Part shown: positions 16,939 to 24,994 of the stretch, piece by piece
Layout of the letters: each line of letters starts with the position of its first letter
How positions within the stretch are numbered: the first letter of the stretch is position 1
NCBI GenBank assembly: GCA_029432775.1
Contig: JAROAZ010000036.1
Coordinates: forward strand, 1 to 48,172
Length of the DNA stretch: 48,172 nucleotides
Direction of reading: 5' to 3'
From: Pontiellaceae bacterium B12227
GTDB taxonomy: Bacteria; Verrucomicrobiota; Kiritimatiellia; Kiritimatiellales; Pontiellaceae
The notes under the pieces: model-generated
The model's database searches: none
Seen by the model: the letters and a program-made list of their open reading frames with translations, nothing else
Told to the model about the DNA's origin: nothing
Position numbers and translations under genes: made by a program

Positions 16939-17187
16939 ATGCCATCGTTACAAGTAAGAGAAATGCCTGCGATGCTCTATGGCACCTTGCAGGAACACGC
17001 CAAACGGGAGCACCGAAGCCTTGCCCAACAGGCGGTCGTCACACTGGCCCGGGGAATGGAACTGACGGAAGATCCACGCGAGCGTCGGCAGACGCTATTG
17101 ACCCGTATAAAAGAGGCTCAGGTTTGTCCGACGGATTTGGAACTCCCTGATGCGGCGGAACTAATTAAAGAGGACCGTGCCCGATGA
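16939..17187 (+). CDS. vapB: FitA/VapB-type antitoxin
   Basis: This 82-residue protein has an N-terminal ribbon-helix-helix-like segment (SLQVREMPAMLYGTLQEHAKREHRSL) and an acidic/basic C-terminal tail that would wrap the toxin. The FitA/Phd-like annotation follows from pairing with a PIN toxin that overlaps it by four bases. AGGAGG precedes the ATG. It probably represses its own promoter through the dyad at 16886. Confidence 0.85.
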   Translation: MPSLQVREMPAMLYGTLQEHAKREHRSLAQQAVVTLARGMELTEDPRERRQTLLTRIKEAQVCPTDLELPDAAELIKEDRAR

Positions 17188-17579
17188 TGGTTGTCCTGGA
17201 TACGTCGGCGGCGGTTGACCTGGTTCTTCATTCGTCGGAAAGAGAGGCCGAAAGCCGTCTTTTAGCCGATGCGAAATGGGTGCTTGCTCCAACCTTGTTT
17301 GTTTCAGAGGTCGCAAACGTTTTCTGGAAATACCATGCGTTTCAAAACATGCCTATGGAACAAGCGGAGTCGGCCATGGAGCTGACGCTGGAGCTTCCGG
17401 ACTCACTGGCTGACGTTCGGGAATTGTATACCGAGGCTTTTGCGATGGCGTGCCGCACCCGGCACCCGGTATACGACATGCTCTACCTCGTCCTCGCCCG
17501 CCGCAACAATGCCCTGCTGCTGACCCGGGACAAGGGACTGATAAAACTGGCAGCCAAGCATGATGTTCGAGTTGAGTAG
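17184..17579 (+). CDS. vapC: VapC-type PIN-domain toxin
   Basis: This 131-residue ribonuclease toxin carries the PIN acidic residues Asp6 (LDTSAAVD), Glu42, Asp98 (YDMLYLVLAR) and Asp116 (LLTRDKGL). The start overlaps the antitoxin stop (ATGA), typical of translationally coupled TA pairs; a second ATG follows at 17187. The target RNA is unknown; many VapCs cut tRNA. Confidence 0.92.
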   Translation: MMVVLDTSAAVDLVLHSSEREAESRLLADAKWVLAPTLFVSEVANVFWKYHAFQNMPMEQAESAMELTLELPDSLADVRELYTEAFAMACRTRHPVYDMLYLVLARRNNALLLTRDKGLIKLAAKHDVRVE

Positions 17580-17599
17580 CGTAAGCCCAATCAAGAAAA

Positions 17600-17621
17600 G
17601 GCCTGCCTTCAAAGGCAGGCC
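17600..17621 (-). terminator. Terminator-like hairpin between vapC and yebC
   Basis: GGCCTGCCTT pairs perfectly with AAGGCAGGCC across two bases. On the minus strand it is followed by TTTTCTT, so it should end transcription coming from yebC; on the plus strand it may also stop vapC transcripts. Confidence 0.75.
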
Positions 17622-17664
17622 ATGATCAACCGCTCACTGATTCAGGCATTATCGCCCCGTCTCA

Positions 17665-17707
17665 GAATATCGAATCATGAAGGAAAACCCTTCAAAGTTC
17701 GATATTC
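17665..17707. repeat. Inverted repeat downstream of yebC
   Basis: GAATATCGAA (17665-17674) pairs with TTCGATATTC (17698-17707), with an inner TGAAGG/CCTTCA stem. It lies in the vapC-yebC convergent gap in addition to the terminator at 17600. Function unknown. Confidence 0.65.
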
Positions 17708-17737
17708 CTTGTTCACGACTCTGCGGTTCAATCTTCC

Positions 17738-18493
17738 CTACTCCGCGTCGAGCTGTGCGGCAACGTCGTCGGAAATATCGAAGTTGGTGTAGACATCCTG
17801 AACGTCGTCAAGCGCTTCCAGGGCATCCACAAATTTCATAATCGACTGAGCCTGACTTAACTCTGTGACTTCCACCACGAGATCAGGAATCAACGTCAGT
17901 TCGGATTCCGCCATATCAATGCCGGCCTTAGTGATGGCGTCGGAAACGGCATCGTAGTCAGCCGGATCGGTGATCACTTCAAACTGCTCGCCTTCGGTCT
18001 TCAGATCTTCCGCACCGGCTTCGAGCACGAGGTCCATCAGCGTATCTTCATCTGTCAGGCTCTTATCGATAAAGATCTGGCCCTTGCGCTGGAACATCCG
18101 GCTCACCGCGCCCTGGTCGGCCATGTTCGCACCGGCCTTCGTGAATGCGTGGCGCACTTCGGCAATGGAGCGGTTTTTGTTATCGGTCAGCACCTTCACG
18201 ACCACAGCAATGCCACCGGCGGCATACCCTTCGTAGGAACCTTCAGTAAGCTGGCCGCCTTCGAGTTCGCCCGTGCCCTTTTTGATGGCGCGTTCGATGT
18301 TGTCCTTCGGCATGGAAACGCCTTTGGCTTTCTGAACGAGGGCACGCAGCTGAATGTTATCGTCTACGTTACCGCCACCAGCGGATGCCGCCACGATGAT
18401 CTCTTTGGCGATCTTACTGAAAACCTTACCGCGCGCGGCATCGGCTTTCCCTTTTTTGTGCTTAATGTTTGCCCATTTACTATGTCCAGCCAT
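17738..18493 (-). CDS. yebC: YebC/PmpR-family protein
   Basis: This 251-residue protein opens with the family signature MAGHSKWANIKHKKGKADAARGK. Members bind DNA as regulators or, as shown for some, ribosomes to relieve stalling; which applies here cannot be told. GGAGG lies seven bases upstream of the ATG. Its upstream neighbour on the same strand is tyrS, with a repeat-containing gap of about 108 bp. Confidence 0.93.
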   Translation of the reverse strand: MAGHSKWANIKHKKGKADAARGKVFSKIAKEIIVAASAGGGNVDDNIQLRALVQKAKGVSMPKDNIERAIKKGTGELEGGQLTEGSYEGYAAGGIAVVVKVLTDNKNRSIAEVRHAFTKAGANMADQGAVSRMFQRKGQIFIDKSLTDEDTLMDLVLEAGAEDLKTEGEQFEVITDPADYDAVSDAITKAGIDMAESELTLIPDLVVEVTELSQAQSIMKFVDALEALDDVQDVYTNFDISDDVAAQLDAE

Positions 18494-18544
18494 ATCTAAA
18501 CCTCCAACTAATACTATTTAACACCCGCTCGCTAACGCTCGCTC

Positions 18545-18600
18545 AAGACGCAAAGGACACTAAGAATAGTACCTTCGTGGACCTCGTGCCTTCGTGTTTA
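18545..18600. repeat. Degenerate inverted repeat between tyrS and yebC
   Basis: AAGACGCAAAGGACACTAAGA is followed by a partly complementary CCTTCGTG...CCTTCGTGTTTA. It is related to the 21-bp inverted repeat at 15241-15326 and to the element at 19850. All three lie between successive minus-strand genes. Confidence 0.5.
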
Positions 18601-18601
18601 T

Positions 18602-19807
18602 TTATCCTATCTTGACTTGAGCGAAGCCGCGCTTACCGGAACGGATAATCATACCGTCTTCCGGAGTAATCTGTGCGCGCTCGTCTGTTACTTTTTCATC
18701 ATTGATTTTTACCGCACCCTGTTTGACCAGACGACGGGCCTCCCCGTTGCTTTTTGCAAACCCGGCTTGCACCATCATACTGAGCAGGCCGATTTCTTCA
18801 GCAGGAAGCACCAGCTCCGGGATGTCGTCCGGCAACTCTTTCTGAGCGAAAATCCGCGTGAACTCTTCGGAAGCATTTTTCGCTTCGTCTTCTCCGACAA
18901 AACGGGTCACGACGGCCTGGCCGAGCATGTCTTTTACCTTGCGGGGGTGCAGCTCACCATTTTCGACCTGGGCTTTCATCTCAGCCACTTTATCTGCCGG
19001 CCAGCAGAGGATGTATTCAAAATATTTCCACATCAGCACATCCGGCACACTCATCAGTTTGCCGTACATGTCGCGCGGGGCTTCATCGACGCCCACATAG
19101 TTGTTGAGCGATTTCGACATTTTCTGAACGCCGTCGAGGCCTTCAATCAGCGGAAGGGTCATCACGCACTGCTGCGGCTGCCCCATCACCTTCTGGAGTT
19201 CACGTCCAAGCAGCAGGTTGAAGAGCTGGTCCGTTCCGCCCAGTTCGAGGTCGGCTTCGATCATGACCGAATCATAGGCCTGAACCAGCGGATAGAGGAA
19301 TTCCACGAGAGAGATCGGACGGTTTTCCGAATAGCGTTTGGAGAAATCGTCGCGCTGCAGCATCTGCGCAACGGTGACGTGGGCCGTCAGGCGAATCACA
19401 TCTTCAAATCTCATTTCGCCAAGCCACTCGGAGTTGAAGCGGACTTCGGTTTTTTCCGGGTCGAGAATTTTAAAGACCTGTGCTTTATAGCTTTCGGCAT
19501 TTTTTGCCACCTGCTCTTTGGAGAGCGATGGACGGGTGGCGGATTTACCGGAGGGATCGCCGATCATGCCGGTAAAATCGCCAATGATGAAGACGACCGT
19601 ATGGCCGGCATCCTGGAATTCGCGCAGCTTATTGAGCCCGACCACATGGCCGAGGTGCATATCCGGGGCGGAGGGATCGGCGCCATATTTAATGCGTAGG
19701 CCGCGCCCTTCGGCGGCGGCTTTTTCCAGTTTTTTCTTCAAGTCGTCGCGGTTGATAAAATCAACGGCACGGGCCGACAGGAAATCGAGTTGTTCTTCAA
19801 TATTCAT
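18602..19807 (-). CDS. tyrS: Tyrosyl-tRNA synthetase
   Basis: TyrRS charges tRNA-Tyr. The 401 residues show HLGH (residues 51-54, the HIGH motif), a class Ic core, KMSKS in QKMSKSLNN, and a C-terminal S4 RNA-binding domain (EARRLVKQGAVKIND). The ATG at 19807 is chosen over an in-frame TTG two codons upstream; no strong Shine-Dalgarno is visible for either. It lies between rpsA and yebC on the same strand, with an intrinsic terminator separating it from rpsA. Confidence 0.96.
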   Translation of the reverse strand: MNIEEQLDFLSARAVDFINRDDLKKKLEKAAAEGRGLRIKYGADPSAPDMHLGHVVGLNKLREFQDAGHTVVFIIGDFTGMIGDPSGKSATRPSLSKEQVAKNAESYKAQVFKILDPEKTEVRFNSEWLGEMRFEDVIRLTAHVTVAQMLQRDDFSKRYSENRPISLVEFLYPLVQAYDSVMIEADLELGGTDQLFNLLLGRELQKVMGQPQQCVMTLPLIEGLDGVQKMSKSLNNYVGVDEAPRDMYGKLMSVPDVLMWKYFEYILCWPADKVAEMKAQVENGELHPRKVKDMLGQAVVTRFVGEDEAKNASEEFTRIFAQKELPDDIPELVLPAEEIGLLSMMVQAGFAKSNGEARRLVKQGAVKINDEKVTDERAQITPEDGMIIRSGKRGFAQVKIG

Positions 19808-19849
19808 ATTCAAATCTACAGGTTTATCTCTCGCCCGCTTCGCTCAAGT

Positions 19850-19897
19850 CGCTAAGACGCAGAGTATTCAAATTCTATTCTTCTTTGCGGCTTAGCG
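19850..19897. repeat. Inverted repeat in the rpsA-tyrS gap
   Basis: CGCTAAGACGCAGAG (19850-19864) pairs with CTTTGCGGCTTAGCG (19883-19897) with two mismatches. It lies in the tyrS leader just upstream of its start and belongs to the same loose family as 15241-15326 and 18545-18600. Confidence 0.6.
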
Positions 19898-19963
19898 CCT
19901 TCGCGCAAAAATTATCCCCAGCAAGAAAGGGCGCATTTAGCCATAAACCCGAGCGAAAGTCAC

Positions 19964-19991
19964 AAAAAAACCTGCCCGGATTCCGGGCAGG
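19964..19991 (-). terminator. Rho-independent terminator after rpsA
   Basis: CCTGCCCGG pairs perfectly with CCGGGCAGG across three bases, and on the minus strand seven Ts follow the stem. It ends rpsA transcription 25 bases past the stop codon. Confidence 0.93.
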
Positions 19992-20016
19992 CTTTTCAGC
20001 TTACAGAAAAGACTGG

Positions 20017-21744
20017 TTAGTCTTTCTTGTCGCCGGGATGCCACTCTTCGAGCTGATCGCCGAAGGCGCTGTCGAACGCGGATCCGAGGTCAACCAGCTC
20101 AGCACCGGCCTGGAGGCCTTCGAGCATGTCTTCCTGTACTTCGAATTCGTCGTCGTTAACCTTCGCAGCTTTAACGCTCAGACCAATGCGGTGTTCAACC
20201 GGATCAACCTTAACAACGCGGGCTTCAATGGTGTCGCCTACGTTCATAACGTCTTTAACACGCTCTACGTGGTCGTCGGAAATCTGGCTGATGTGAACCA
20301 GTCCGTCGATACCCTCTTCGATTTCAACGAATGCGCCGAAGGAAGAGATTTTGGTAACGATTCCGGAAACTTTCGCGCCGATCGGGTAGCGATCAACAAT
20401 TCCGGCCCACGGATCGTCCTGAGCCTGCTTGAGGCCGAGGGAGATGCGCTGGTTGTTGGAATCGATTTCCAGAACAACGGTTTCCACTTCTTCGCCCTTC
20501 TTGAGGACTTCAGACGGATGGTTGACTTTACGGGTCCAGGACATGTCGGACACGTGAATCATGCCGTCAACGCCTTCTTCGAGTTCCACGAATGCGCCGT
20601 AGGATGTGAAGTTGCGAACTTTACCCTGAACGAGCGAACCGATCGGGTATTTGCCCGCAACGATTTCCCATGGGTTTTCTTCTGTCTGGCGCATACCGAG
20701 AGAGATCTTCTTGTCTTCGGTGGAAACGGCCAGAACAACGGCATCCACTTCGTCGCCAACGTTCAGAACATCAGCAGCACGCTGGATGCGCTTGGTCCAG
20801 GACATTTCGGAAACGTGAACGAGACCTTCAACGCCTTCTTCGAGCTCAACAAACGCGCCGTACGGAGCGAGGTTAACCACTTTACCGTGAACACGGCCGC
20901 CGATTGGGTAGCGCGCTTCGATTTCTTCCCACGGATTTTCCATGGTCTGCTTGAGGCCGAGGCTGATGCGCTCTTTTTCGAGGTCGATTTCGAGAATCAT
21001 CACGTTCAGTTCGTCGCCGACTTTCAGCAGTTCGGACGGATGGTTGATGCGGCCCCAGGTCATATCAGTGACGTGGAGGAGGCCGTCGATACCGTCGAGG
21101 TCCACAAACGCACCGAAGTCGGTGATGTTCTTGACCACACCCGGACGCAGCTGACCTGTCTGGATTTCAGCCAGGATCTTACGGCGGGATTCGCGGCGGG
21201 ACTCTTCGATGAGTTCGCGGCGGGATACAACGATGTTTTTACGCTCAAGGTTAATCTTGAGGATACGGAACTGGTAGGTTTTACCCATGTGTTCGTCAGG
21301 ATTACGAACCGGAGTAACGTCGAGCTGGGAGCCCGGAAGGAACGCGTCAACGCCGACATCAACAATGAAGCCGCCTTTAACGATGTTCTTGATGGTGCCT
21401 TCAACGATGCTGCCTTCTTCGCATTCGTTAACCACATAGTCCCACGCACGCTGCTGTTCAGCACGGCGCTTGGAGATGACGATCATGCCGTCTTTGTCCT
21501 CGAGCTGTTCGAGGAAAACTTCAGTTTCCTGCCCTACCGGATCTTCTTCGAGATCTTTGAATTCCTGGGCGGAGATGATGCCTTCGGATTTGTATCCAAT
21601 GTCAATGAGGACGTCGCCGTCGATGACGCTGAGGATTTTACCGGGAACGATGGACCCTTCGGTGAAGTTCTTGAGGGTTTCGTCGTACATTGCGTCCATA
21701 GCTGCGTTATCCGCACCCATGTCTGTGTTGGTTGTTGATTCCAT
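20017..21744 (-). CDS. rpsA: 30S ribosomal protein S1
   Basis: S1 binds mRNA leaders and helps the 30S subunit unfold and load them. The 575 residues contain about six S1 (OB-fold) repeats; the later four are very regular, each containing GAFV(D/E)(L/I) and ending in (I/L)SLG(L/M)(K/R)Q. The start at 21744 has no good Shine-Dalgarno, which is common for rpsA because S1 autoregulates its own translation. A sigma-70-like promoter lies upstream at 21862-21889 and a strong terminator downstream. A 617-codon opposite-strand open frame over the gene is a codon-bias shadow. Confidence 0.96.
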   Translation of the reverse strand: MESTTNTDMGADNAAMDAMYDETLKNFTEGSIVPGKILSVIDGDVLIDIGYKSEGIISAQEFKDLEEDPVGQETEVFLEQLEDKDGMIVISKRRAEQQRAWDYVVNECEEGSIVEGTIKNIVKGGFIVDVGVDAFLPGSQLDVTPVRNPDEHMGKTYQFRILKINLERKNIVVSRRELIEESRRESRRKILAEIQTGQLRPGVVKNITDFGAFVDLDGIDGLLHVTDMTWGRINHPSELLKVGDELNVMILEIDLEKERISLGLKQTMENPWEEIEARYPIGGRVHGKVVNLAPYGAFVELEEGVEGLVHVSEMSWTKRIQRAADVLNVGDEVDAVVLAVSTEDKKISLGMRQTEENPWEIVAGKYPIGSLVQGKVRNFTSYGAFVELEEGVDGMIHVSDMSWTRKVNHPSEVLKKGEEVETVVLEIDSNNQRISLGLKQAQDDPWAGIVDRYPIGAKVSGIVTKISSFGAFVEIEEGIDGLVHISQISDDHVERVKDVMNVGDTIEARVVKVDPVEHRIGLSVKAAKVNDDEFEVQEDMLEGLQAGAELVDLGSAFDSAFGDQLEEWHPGDKKD

Positions 21745-21861
21745 GTTTAATAAAGCGGGAACACGCGCTCCCTGACCTTTTAGTTTAAGTTAATACTACC
21801 ATCCACGCATAAAGTGCCAGCCACTCGGCCGGAACACACTTCTCCCGTGGAAGAGCGCGCC

Positions 21862-21889
21862 ATAATAGACGTATCTACCTCTCATGCAA
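21862..21889 (-). promoter_or_regulatory. Sigma-70-like promoter for rpsA
   Basis: On the minus strand TTGCAT (21889-21884) is followed after 16 bases by TATTAT (21867-21862). Transcription would start about 110 bases before the rpsA start, leaving a leader long enough for the usual S1 autoregulation. Confidence 0.55.
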
Positions 21890-21905
21890 GCGGTAAATTC
21901 CCTTT

Positions 21906-21943
21906 TTCCAAGGGTTGGAAGCAGAGATTTCCAAGGGTTGGAA
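21906..21943. repeat. Two identical TTCCARNNNYTGGAA palindromes 23 bp apart
   Basis: TTCCAAGGGTTGGAA occurs at 21906-21920 and again at 21929-21943. The spacer of eight bases puts the centres about two helical turns apart. They lie upstream of the rpsA promoter and downstream of the TIR gene, in a 284-bp gap with no other gene visible. Confidence 0.75.
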
Positions 21944-22028
21944 AATACTAAAAGTGGAACTTCGAACTTTCAAAATAAAATCAGGCCACTCTTTGCTCTT
22001 CCCAGTTTAGAACCAGTGGACTGCCGGT

Positions 22029-23045
22029 TCACACATCCTCCCACTCCCCGGTCGAGCTCCATTTGAGAAGGCGGCAGTCGTCGGCCCACAGCTGGCCAGC
22101 ACCTGACAGCACCAGCCCGTAATTCAGCCAGACGGTTTCCGGGGGCAGGCTGACCGTCAGACAATAACGCGTCCACTGAGTCGTTCCTCGAATCGACCTG
22201 TTATGCATGTTATCGAAGAGCAGGTCCGACTCTTGTTCCCCGTCGGCACGAAGCCACAACCCAGCCCATCCAGCAAGGTTTACCCCCCGAAGGTCGGCCT
22301 CGAAACGCATCGCCTTTCCGGCAAGGTGGCGCGCGTCAATGCGTTGCATGAGGGAACCAAATTCTCCTTCAGTAGCGTGATTCAACCCCATGGCGGCATA
22401 GGAACCCGGGACGCCGTCTTCGCGGCGATCGACCCGAAAATCATATCTCGTAGACACGTACGAGACATGCCCCTCACTGTTGAACCATCCGTTAGGCATC
22501 CCGTCAACAACCGGCCCATCGAAGCCGAGATTTACCGGACGTTCCAGTGTGTGCGGCTCCAAAGGTCCTCCAGCGGATTGGAAAGGAGCTTGCGATACAG
22601 CCACATTCGGAGCAGTCGTATAGTCTTTCGGCACCTCCCGGGGCTCCATTGCGGAGCCTCCAATCATGCGGTGGATATCGTTACACAATTCGTCCAGGCG
22701 CGATGAGGGATGCCCCGGCTGCCATTCGGTGAGATCGGCGGCCTGGATCTCCCGGAATCCCCGGGGTTGTTTAACGGGATCCAGCATGACCGGAACCAAA
22801 ACACCTCGCTGCTTTCCATCGTCTGCTTCTTCAGCTACCCAGGGCGAGGTAACAGAAGACTCCGACCATAACACAACCACGCACAGCGATTCGTCCAATG
22901 CCTTGCCAATATAGCCACGCCAGGTCTCTCCGGCGGGAATCCTTCGGTCCCAGAACACCGACCAGCCTCGCTGGTCAAATATACTGACAAGCTCTTTCAC
23001 CCGCTCCTGATCTTCTCTGGCATACGTGACGAAAATATCACTCAT
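22029..23045 (-). CDS. TIR-domain protein with C-terminal jelly-roll-like domain
   Basis: This 338-residue protein has an N-terminal TIR domain (about residues 1-130). It begins SDIFVTYAREDQERV and has the SPWVAEE motif, in which Glu73 fits the catalytic Glu of NAD-cleaving TIRs (four residues after Trp69). A Pro-rich linker (about 130-165) leads to a domain with GWFNSEGHV, FGSLMQ, GWAGLWLRADG, LLFDNMHNRSIRGTTQWTRY and GAGQLWADDCRL. I recognise the latter from a ligand-binding-like module often found with AraC-type regulators. No signal peptide is evident. It stands alone with no obvious defence partner. It could be a sensor-effector NADase or a scaffold; activity is untested. Confidence 0.8.
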   Translation of the reverse strand: MSDIFVTYAREDQERVKELVSIFDQRGWSVFWDRRIPAGETWRGYIGKALDESLCVVVLWSESSVTSPWVAEEADDGKQRGVLVPVMLDPVKQPRGFREIQAADLTEWQPGHPSSRLDELCNDIHRMIGGSAMEPREVPKDYTTAPNVAVSQAPFQSAGGPLEPHTLERPVNLGFDGPVVDGMPNGWFNSEGHVSYVSTRYDFRVDRREDGVPGSYAAMGLNHATEGEFGSLMQRIDARHLAGKAMRFEADLRGVNLAGWAGLWLRADGEQESDLLFDNMHNRSIRGTTQWTRYCLTVSLPPETVWLNYGLVLSGAGQLWADDCRLLKWSSTGEWEDV

Positions 23046-23105
23046 GACCCACTCCGTTTCAGACTTTATTAGGCGAACATGTTATAGCCGACAAGGCTGA
23101 TTGCG

Positions 23106-23188
23106 TAAAATGCAAAGCACTATTTAAGCGCCTACGAAGCTCTCGAAGCGTTGGATCGGTTTAAGAAATACGTAGCCGGCATCAATTA
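23106..23188 (+). pseudogene. Possible decayed gene tail
   Basis: Between two stop codons (23106-23108 and 23183-23185) a short frame reads ALEALDRFKKYVAGIN near its end, with protein-like amphipathic composition but no start codon or upstream reading. It may be the remnant of a lost gene in the 215-bp TIR-AEC spacer, or chance. Confidence 0.2.
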
Positions 23189-23260
23189 AATTTTTCAATT
23201 GGAACTTTCAAAAACGGAAGCATCCGCTATTTCCTCTTTCCACGGTTTAGAAAGGAACTC

Positions 23261-24217
23261 ATGAATTACGTTTTGCAGGTTTTGTTTATCTTGGTGCTGA
23301 TGACCATCGGCTATATCGCCCGGAAGCGGGGGGTAGTGAGTGCGGTGGGGACCAGCGAAATGGTGCGTGTGCTGATCGCCATCATCTATCCCTGCCTGAT
23401 CTTTTCATCGGTTACCAAGCTGAATGCCCAGGAACTGGCGGCCAACTGGATTATGCCGGTTATGGCCATGGCCATTGCCGGTACCGGCCTGATTCTCGGG
23501 CTGATTTCGTTGCGCTTTATCAAAGGGGTCGACCAGCAACGCGCCAGTGCCTTTCTATTCCAGAACACCATCAACAACTATCTTTTCCTGCCGCTTCCGC
23601 TGGTGATGCTGCTCTGGGGCAGCGAAGGCGTGGCGCTGCTGGTTTTTGCATCGATGGGCTTTGAACTGACGGTCTGGACGCTGGGCGTCTTCCTGTTCAA
23701 CCGCTCCAGCAATCTGACCGAAGGCCTTAAAATGATGTTCGGGCCGCCGCTGATTGCCCTGATTTTTTCCATCGGTTGGGTTTGCGTGCGTGACCTTGTC
23801 AGCCCGGAACTTCCTGCCTCTGGATTTTTTGCCGACCTGGCCCGCCGCCTTTTAGATCTGACCTATTTCGGAGCCGATACCGTGGGCAAAGCCACCGTGG
23901 CCGTTTCGATGGTGGTTTCCGGCAGCCGCATTGCGGCACTGGATGCCAAGGCGGCGTTCGACTGGCACGTCTGGCTGCTTTCCATCCTTCGTCTGGTCGT
24001 CACACCGGTATTATTTATTCTGCTGCTCAACCAGATCCCGATGGCGGAGATGGCGCGGGGCATTCTGGCGGTGATTGCTGTCATGCCGGCCGCCGTCACC
24101 AGTCTGGTCTTCAGCGAACGCTTCGGCGGCGACTCGGACTTCATTGCAAGCACGCTTCTGGTCACGCACCTCGCAGCTGTCGTGACCATTCCCCTCTTGC
24201 TGGCCTGGGCCTTGTAG
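23261..24217 (+). CDS. AEC (auxin efflux carrier) family permease
   Basis: This 318-residue inner-membrane protein has about ten hydrophobic segments in two halves of five, the AEC/BART fold. Members export or import small organic acids such as malate; the substrate here is unknown. The start has AAAGGAACTC before the ATG. It stands alone, divergent from the TIR gene and convergent with the LysM gene. Confidence 0.85.
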   Translation: MNYVLQVLFILVLMTIGYIARKRGVVSAVGTSEMVRVLIAIIYPCLIFSSVTKLNAQELAANWIMPVMAMAIAGTGLILGLISLRFIKGVDQQRASAFLFQNTINNYLFLPLPLVMLLWGSEGVALLVFASMGFELTVWTLGVFLFNRSSNLTEGLKMMFGPPLIALIFSIGWVCVRDLVSPELPASGFFADLARRLLDLTYFGADTVGKATVAVSMVVSGSRIAALDAKAAFDWHVWLLSILRLVVTPVLFILLLNQIPMAEMARGILAVIAVMPAAVTSLVFSERFGGDSDFIASTLLVTHLAAVVTIPLLLAWAL

Positions 24218-24239
24218 ACATTGCCGATTTATGATTGCT

Positions 24240-24314
24240 GATTGTCGATTTACGGGTCTGCGACAGCTTTTCTTTCAAAGGCCAACGCCGCCTGAGGTCC
24301 AGAAATCGACAATC
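24240..24314. repeat. Inverted repeat between convergent AEC and LysM genes
   Basis: GATTGTCGATTT (24240-24251) pairs exactly with AAATCGACAATC (24303-24314); the flanks CCGATT and AATCGG extend the symmetry. There is no T-run, so it is not a classical terminator, though it may end transcription or protect 3' ends on both strands. Confidence 0.7.
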
Positions 24315-24338
24315 AAAAACCAACAATCGGAAATGATA

Positions 24339-24869
24339 TTATTCCGGAATGAACAGCTTCTGGCCGACGTAGATGCTGTCGGATTTCAGGTTATTCGCCG
24401 ACTTAATGGCCTTCACCGTTGTGCCGTATGCCTGAGCGATAGCGGAAAGCGTATGCCCGCCTTCAACCACGTGCTCGCGCCCCGGGCCACGGTTCGCGGA
24501 GGAAGTTCCTGAAGAAGCCGGACGGCTGGCAACCGTCTTTTTCAGCAATCGTTCCACCTCTTTAATCAGATTGGCCATCTCTTTTTTCTGGCGGGCATCG
24601 AGCGTATTCATTTTGCTGTTCAGCTGTGCAACCTGGGAGTTCAGACTGTTGACATTATTACGCAGCGACTGAACTTCCTGCAAAAGACGGGCATTTTCCA
24701 TTTCAACGGATTCAACCTGGCCTCTAACACGATAGACCTGCTCTTCCTGTTGACGCTGAGCGGCCTGCCGGCGGGCGGCTTCCTGCTGGCGCTGTTGCGG
24801 AGTTTGCAGGGTCTCACAACCGGAGAGGAGGGCAATCGACGATAAACTGAGTAAGATTCTATATTTCAT
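24339..24869 (-). CDS. LysM-domain lipoprotein with coiled coil
   Basis: This 176-residue envelope lipoprotein has a signal ending in the lipobox ALLSGC (Cys18), a Gln/Arg/Ala-rich stretch, a coiled coil (about residues 50-112 with heptad Leu/Val, including LRNNVNSLNSQVAQLNSK), and a C-terminal LysM peptidoglycan-binding module (HVVEGGHTLSAIAQAYG...GQKLFIPE). It probably tethers the outer membrane or a partner to the wall. No enzyme domain is present. Confidence 0.87.
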   Translation of the reverse strand: MKYRILLSLSSIALLSGCETLQTPQQRQQEAARRQAAQRQQEEQVYRVRGQVESVEMENARLLQEVQSLRNNVNSLNSQVAQLNSKMNTLDARQKKEMANLIKEVERLLKKTVASRPASSGTSSANRGPGREHVVEGGHTLSAIAQAYGTTVKAIKSANNLKSDSIYVGQKLFIPE

Positions 24870-24994
24870 TTATTTCATTCCTATATGACTGAACCAACGA
24901 ATTTCAAACATCGAAGATTGAATTTCAAAGAAAATGCACATCTACTTTCCACGGTTCCTTTTCGCTAATCAACATTCAAGCGATGAAGCAGCGC

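Noticed and set aside
19885..21738. 617-codon open frame on the plus strand opposite rpsA
   Set aside because: It lies wholly over the S1 gene, has no recognisable domain, and its composition mirrors rpsA codons in antisense. The S1 repeats on the minus strand are unambiguous.
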